Source of the DNA: Flavobacterium phragmitis | Lineage (GTDB): Bacteria; Bacteroidota; Bacteroidia; Flavobacteriales; Flavobacteriaceae | Assembly (NCBI RefSeq): GCF_900112575.1 | Contig: NZ_FOMH01000002.1 | Span: 62,001 to 126,000, forward strand | Reading direction: 5' to 3' | DNA: 64,000 nt | In this document: piece by piece, positions 61,201-64,000 of the stretch | How positions within the stretch are numbered: position 1 is the first letter of the stretch | Layout of the letters: each line of letters begins with the position of its first letter | The notes under the pieces: model-generated | What the model was told of the DNA's origin: nothing | Databases searched by the model: none | The model's input: the letters and a program-made list of their open reading frames with translations, nothing else | Translations under genes and position numbers: made by a program

Positions 61201-61291
61201 TAAACAACGTAAGATACCCTACCACAGAAACCAGCAGAAATATAATCAGCGTAAACTGATAATTTTTAACAGCAAAGTTTGTTATTTTCAT
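58241..61291 (-). CDS. RND efflux permease (AcrB-type)
   Basis: 1016 residues. Twelve membrane helices in the RND arrangement: one after about 12 residues, five around 335-470, one near 520, five at 840-1000. VYPGTSPKDMEEQVVKPIE is the periplasmic entry motif, and GLLVDDSIVVVENIERW carries the paired Asp of the proton relay. It exchanges protons for drugs or solvents with the adaptor and outer-membrane genes upstream. Subclass (drug, lipid or metal) cannot be decided by eye; the absence of metal-type Met triads in a visible form argues weakly against a CusA pump. Confidence 0.92.
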   Translation of the reverse strand: MKITNFAVKNYQFTLIIFLLVSVVGYLTLFTMPRAEDPSTHPPQYLITVIYPGTSPKDMEEQVVKPIENKIYGLENIEKILTTVEDGVAAFQVKFKYGVDVDNKYQEISTEMNALKNSELPKDIYQIKTEKIASSDVKILQIALVSENASDKKLRDEADKLKSKIEKITNLKDVKYAGIPEQEIRIDLQLEKLAQLKIPLNVVMASLQSEAADIPGGSIDLGSKVFNVKTSGKFKNADDVSNTVIYNANGKIIYMKDVAEVGYKSQAVDHITRINGHRCVLVTAGMKDNVNITDVQKEFLPIVDGFSKELPSNIKLVKNFDQANMVSQRLGHLGFDFTLAIVLVIVTLLPLGLRASGIVMISIPLSLALGLIAMNAFGFSLNQLSIVGLVVALGLLVDDSIVVVENIERWLREGHSKMDAVLKGTRQIGIAVVGCTATLVIAFLPLAFLPDVSGEFIRSLPMAVITSVLASMIVALTLVPFLGSRFLKTHDHAAGNIFLQYLQKFLTRAYRDIMPKALKYPRTTIAISIVLSITAFGLFKVTGFKLFPTSEKPMFLINIKMPLQANISESGRVAKIVEAELKNHKEIVYYTSNVGKGNPQIYYNVHPQDRKPDFAQIFVQLQDEAKPSEKTALIEELRNKFKTMPYAKVEVKDFEQGTPLEANIVVRLFGEDQEVLRKLSSQVETILRKQEGTVYINNELNTYKTDVKVKINKEKARTLGVLTSDVDKVIRLSVAGLTVGDYIDDRGDARNVTLTLPRDKFSNLDALKNLYVNNLQGTPIALNQIAEISFETSPTAINHFNKSRFSKVTALSAKGYYANDLLTHIVPKLDQLKMPKGYYYKLSGEKESEGDALGGNFLAVIILSTFLFVAVLLLQFKTFKGIIIVLSIIPLGILGGVLLLLLNGSPMSLVAIIGFIGLSGIQVKNSLLLVDFTNQLRQEGHSIDEAIAIAGETRFLPVVLTSITAICGLIPIALNSNPLIAPLAIVLIGGLISSTILSRIVTPVMYKLIPPSIEKM

Positions 61292-61299
61292 AATACTGA

Positions 61300-62385
61300 T
61301 TATTTAATGATCTTGATAGTTGATTGTTCGTTGAGATAAGCACTGTTGGAGATCACAATCTGATCTGTTTTCTGAAGACCTTCTTTTATGAATACTTTAT
61401 TGTTCTCAAATTTATTAATGGTCACCGGCTGGCGTTTTACTTTGTTGTTTTCCACAATAAAAACAAACGCTTTGTTTCCGTCAGCTTCAATAAGCGAATT
61501 GTACGGAATGATAATGAAGTCTTCTGATTGTTCTGCCTTTATTTCAGCTTTTCCAAACATTCCCACCGCTGGTCTGCTATTTTTAAGGTTCAGTTTTAAT
61601 TCGACCTGAAAGGAGCCCAATGCCGCATCTGCCGCCTGCGATTTTCTAAAAATAAAGGCATCGAATTTTTCATCAGGATAACCGTCAAGCGTCACAGTGG
61701 CTTTCTGCCCTGCTTTTACCGCGGCCCATTCTTTGTCTGTCAATCCTACTTTTAGCAGATAATTATTGTTCTGGCTGGTTTCATTTATAGCCAGAATTGG
61801 CGATCCTGCGCCAACTACTTCTCCTTCGTTTGCTGTTTTTTTCGAAACAAAACCATCCGCAGCAGCATAAATTTTAGAATAACGTGCATTAAAAGCCACT
61901 GCATCTTTCTGCTTTTTAGCAATGTCAAGACCCGTTTTGGTATTCTGAAGCTGTTCTAATGTATACACACTGTCTTTGTACAAATTGCTTGCTCGTTTAT
62001 AATCACGCTCGTACTTTTTGAGATTCAAATCGGTTTGGTTCAATCCGGCATTAATCTCTGTTTCGTCTAATGATGCCAGAAGCTGTCCTTTCTTAAAAAA
62101 CTGTCCTTCTTCAACATAAATACGACTGATGATCCCTCCTATTTTAAATCCGTAATTGGCCTGATTTTCTGTTATTACCAACCCTGATGCGCTTATGGTA
62201 TTTTTAAGAGCAAAAGATTCGACCGGAGCTGTTTTAATCGGGATGACATCTTCGCTTTCAAAGGGCGAATTTTCCTTTTTTTCTTCTTTACAGGCGTAAA
62301 AAAGCGTTAAAGCAAGCAATATACCCAACCCTTTTTTGGAGACTGCGATATGTTTTTTTAGATATTTGCGAATCGTTAATTTCAT
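61300..62385 (-). CDS. RND efflux periplasmic adaptor (membrane fusion protein)
   Basis: 361 residues. A lipoprotein-type N-terminus (ILLALTLFYAC) after a basic lead of about 20 residues. Lipoyl/barrel-sandwich halves at GGIISRIYVEEGQFFKKGQL and AAADGFVSKKTANEGEVVGA, with a hairpin helix between (LNQTDLNLKKYERDYKRASN), then a beta-barrel and the membrane-proximal domain. Nine bp before the permease gene. Confidence 0.9.
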   Translation of the reverse strand: MKLTIRKYLKKHIAVSKKGLGILLALTLFYACKEEKKENSPFESEDVIPIKTAPVESFALKNTISASGLVITENQANYGFKIGGIISRIYVEEGQFFKKGQLLASLDETEINAGLNQTDLNLKKYERDYKRASNLYKDSVYTLEQLQNTKTGLDIAKKQKDAVAFNARYSKIYAAADGFVSKKTANEGEVVGAGSPILAINETSQNNNYLLKVGLTDKEWAAVKAGQKATVTLDGYPDEKFDAFIFRKSQAADAALGSFQVELKLNLKNSRPAVGMFGKAEIKAEQSEDFIIIPYNSLIEADGNKAFVFIVENNKVKRQPVTINKFENNKVFIKEGLQKTDQIVISNSAYLNEQSTIKIIK

Positions 62386-62396
62386 GTTTTTTGTTT

Positions 62397-63728
62397 TTAG
62401 TTAAAAGTAAAAGTGGCGTTGGCTCTTTCTAATTCTGCAAAAGCAATCCAGGAGTTATAAAGCGAAATATTAGTGTTAAGCTGGGCATTCACCCATTGGT
62501 TCTGTGCATCCAGCAGTTCTATATATATTGCCTGACCTTCCTTGTATAATTTGATAATGTCATCATTGTATTTTTTGGCCGACTGTTTTTGATTTTTATC
62601 AGCATAGAATTGCTCTAAAGCCGATTTTAGATTGTTCTGTGAAACCTGAAACTGAAGCAGCAGCTGCTGTTTTACATTATCAGTTTGCGAGATGATTTTT
62701 TTACTGTCTTCTTCAACTTGTTTCAGCTTCCATTTGTTTTTGTTTCCCGAAAAGATATTCCACTCCAGCGCCACTCCGGCAAAATAATAGCGTGAGTTTT
62801 TATCTGCTTCAAAATCAAAATCCTGAATTCCGAAATCGGCAAAGCCATTTACTTTTGGCAGCCAGTACGAGTTGGTTAGTCTGCTTATATTTTCGTTTAT
62901 TTCTTTTGCCTGGGTGAGCTTTTGCAGCTCCTCTCTATTTTGGGTATTTTCTGAAAGTACTTCTATTGGCGGTGCTTCACTCTGATCAGTTTCTACTGCG
63001 GCATCAAGTTTTTGATTCAGTAAAAAATTAAAATAGGATCTGGCGTTATTACTGGCTTGTCTGGCAGTTTCTAAATTCGCCTGAATGCGGATCACCTCAT
63101 TATCGCTTCTTAAAACCGCAGTCCGGTTTATTTTTTCATTTTTAAATAAAGCCTGATTTACCCTTTGATTTTCTTTTACCAAAGCCAGGGCATCTTGATA
63201 AATCTTAATACCTTCAACCGACTGCAGGTATTTGTAATAGGCAATTTTAATTTCCTTTACCAGCTCTCTTTGGTAAATTTCGAGTTCTATTTTTTGAAGC
63301 GTCGTCTGCTGGGTTTTTATTCTTTTATTATAAATAATTTCAAAATTCAGAAGCGGCATCGCGGTATGAATTTTAGCATCATAAAAATTGTCCGGATTTA
63401 TCAAGACCGACTGATTTTCCAGCATTGGAAAAGCATTAGAATTGGTAATCTGATTTAAAGTGCTATACACCGGATTCAGCATATCTCCAATCGGAATATC
63501 GATTGTCCTTCCGCCTTCTGCTTTGGTGTAACTTCCGTTTAGGGAAATTGTTGGATAAAATAAAGCTCGCGCTTCTTTTAAGGCATACATGCTTTTATTA
63601 ATGTCAAAATTATGCTGCCTGATTACTTCATTATTTTTTAAGCCAGTCTGTATATAACTGTCTAAGATGCTTTGCGAATATCCGAGATATCCAAAACACA
63701 GCATGGTTAAATTTAAAATTATCTTCAT
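62397..63728 (-). CDS. TolC-family outer-membrane efflux protein
   Basis: 443 residues with signal peptide (MKIILNLTMLCFGYLGYSQ). Two homologous halves of long helices and beta segments (ALKEARALFYPTISLNGSYT, then YWLPKVNGFADFGIQDF), as in TolC-type exit ducts. First gene of a three-gene operon; 11 bp separate it from the adaptor. Confidence 0.9.
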   Translation of the reverse strand: MKIILNLTMLCFGYLGYSQSILDSYIQTGLKNNEVIRQHNFDINKSMYALKEARALFYPTISLNGSYTKAEGGRTIDIPIGDMLNPVYSTLNQITNSNAFPMLENQSVLINPDNFYDAKIHTAMPLLNFEIIYNKRIKTQQTTLQKIELEIYQRELVKEIKIAYYKYLQSVEGIKIYQDALALVKENQRVNQALFKNEKINRTAVLRSDNEVIRIQANLETARQASNNARSYFNFLLNQKLDAAVETDQSEAPPIEVLSENTQNREELQKLTQAKEINENISRLTNSYWLPKVNGFADFGIQDFDFEADKNSRYYFAGVALEWNIFSGNKNKWKLKQVEEDSKKIISQTDNVKQQLLLQFQVSQNNLKSALEQFYADKNQKQSAKKYNDDIIKLYKEGQAIYIELLDAQNQWVNAQLNTNISLYNSWIAFAELERANATFTFN

Positions 63729-63782
63729 TTTGTACGTTGTTTATAATTTGAACGTTGTTCATTTTTTGTAATAAAAAAAACT

Positions 63783-64000
63783 TTACAGTTTTTCTATTAT
63801 TTTTAAAAACTCATTATATCCATCAAATAATATGGTATCCGGATTTGTAAATTTTACTCCCTTCGTTCGCTGCCTGATTTCCAGACAGCACATTCCATGA
63901 ACCAGGCTCCAGACCATAAAAGAGAGCGGCTCTGCATTATGCTCTGCAAAATGGCCTTCTACGATGCATTCTTCAACAGTTTTCTTGACATAGCTGAAAG
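63783..64000 (-). CDS. TetR-family regulator, C-terminal part
   Basis: 72 C-terminal residues; the start and DNA-binding domain lie beyond the window edge. SYVKKTVEECIVEGHFAEHN, then LSFMVWSLVHGMCCLEIRQR, a TetR C-terminal ligand domain with the W-S-x-V-H-G motif. On the same strand and 54 bp upstream of the TolC gene, as expected for the local repressor of the efflux operon. Confidence 0.7.
   Translation of the reverse strand, partial: FSYVKKTVEECIVEGHFAEHNAEPLSFMVWSLVHGMCCLEIRQRTKGVKFTNPDTILFDGYNEFLKIIEKL

Noticed and set aside
1..64000. Integrase, transposase or insertion sequence
   Set aside because: No tyrosine or serine recombinase, DDE transposase or terminal inverted repeats of an IS were seen in the translations.

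Overview
The window is AT-rich DNA from a member of the Bacteroidota, most likely Flavobacterium or a close relative. Support comes from type IX secretion (T9SS) sorting domains, -7 promoter motifs of the form TAnnTTTG, a Bacteroides-type conjugative transposon end, weak Shine-Dalgarno sites, and a palindromic intergenic repeat that I recall from flavobacterial genomes (memory, not checked).

Layout. (1) 1-3.0 kb: tail of an integrative conjugative element (TraN C-terminus, two paralogous element proteins, a small helix-turn-helix protein). (2) 3.0-46 kb: an accessory island in which unrelated cargo blocks are separated by the same family of scars. Scar parts recur in one orientation and usually one order: a palindromic repeat (REP), a 3' fragment of the small HTH gene, about 70 bp of shared sequence, then an 85-bp repeat (R) that opens with GTGGCA-N5-GTGGCAC and closes with TTAGGTTCGAAAC at a fixed distance of 66-68 bp. 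Cargo includes a trypsin-like protease; a defence-type reverse transcriptase with a structured upstream region and two unknown companions; an Rhs toxin with a Tae4-like amidase tip and a Tai4-like immunity gene; a coupled ankyrin / lipoprotein / papain-fold operon; a secreted C39-like peptidase; a decayed hydrolase-cupin-acetyltransferase-AraC cluster; a leucine-rich T9SS protein; a cold-shock gene; and two large sensor kinases. (3) 46-53 kb: a conserved protein, a Rossmann-fold protein, a small lipoprotein, then a complete arsenic operon (arsR, an arsN-like acetyltransferase, a DUF6428 gene, arsenate reductase, ACR3, metallophosphoesterase) and a Crp-type regulator. (4) 53-64 kb: DUF1203 and RidA-like genes, two alpha/beta hydrolases sharing a roughly 40-bp upstream element, an AraC regulator, and an RND efflux operon with the C-terminus of its probable TetR regulator.

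How it fits together. Cargo in the first 46 kb is dominated by conflict and surface functions. The scars carry the 3' end of the conjugative element's last gene, so the simplest reading is repeated arrival and decay of related elements at one hotspot, leaving end fragments between retained cargo. No integrase or transposase gene is visible, so the enzyme responsible would lie outside the window or be lost. Gene calls rest on reading translations and motifs by eye; no database search was possible.
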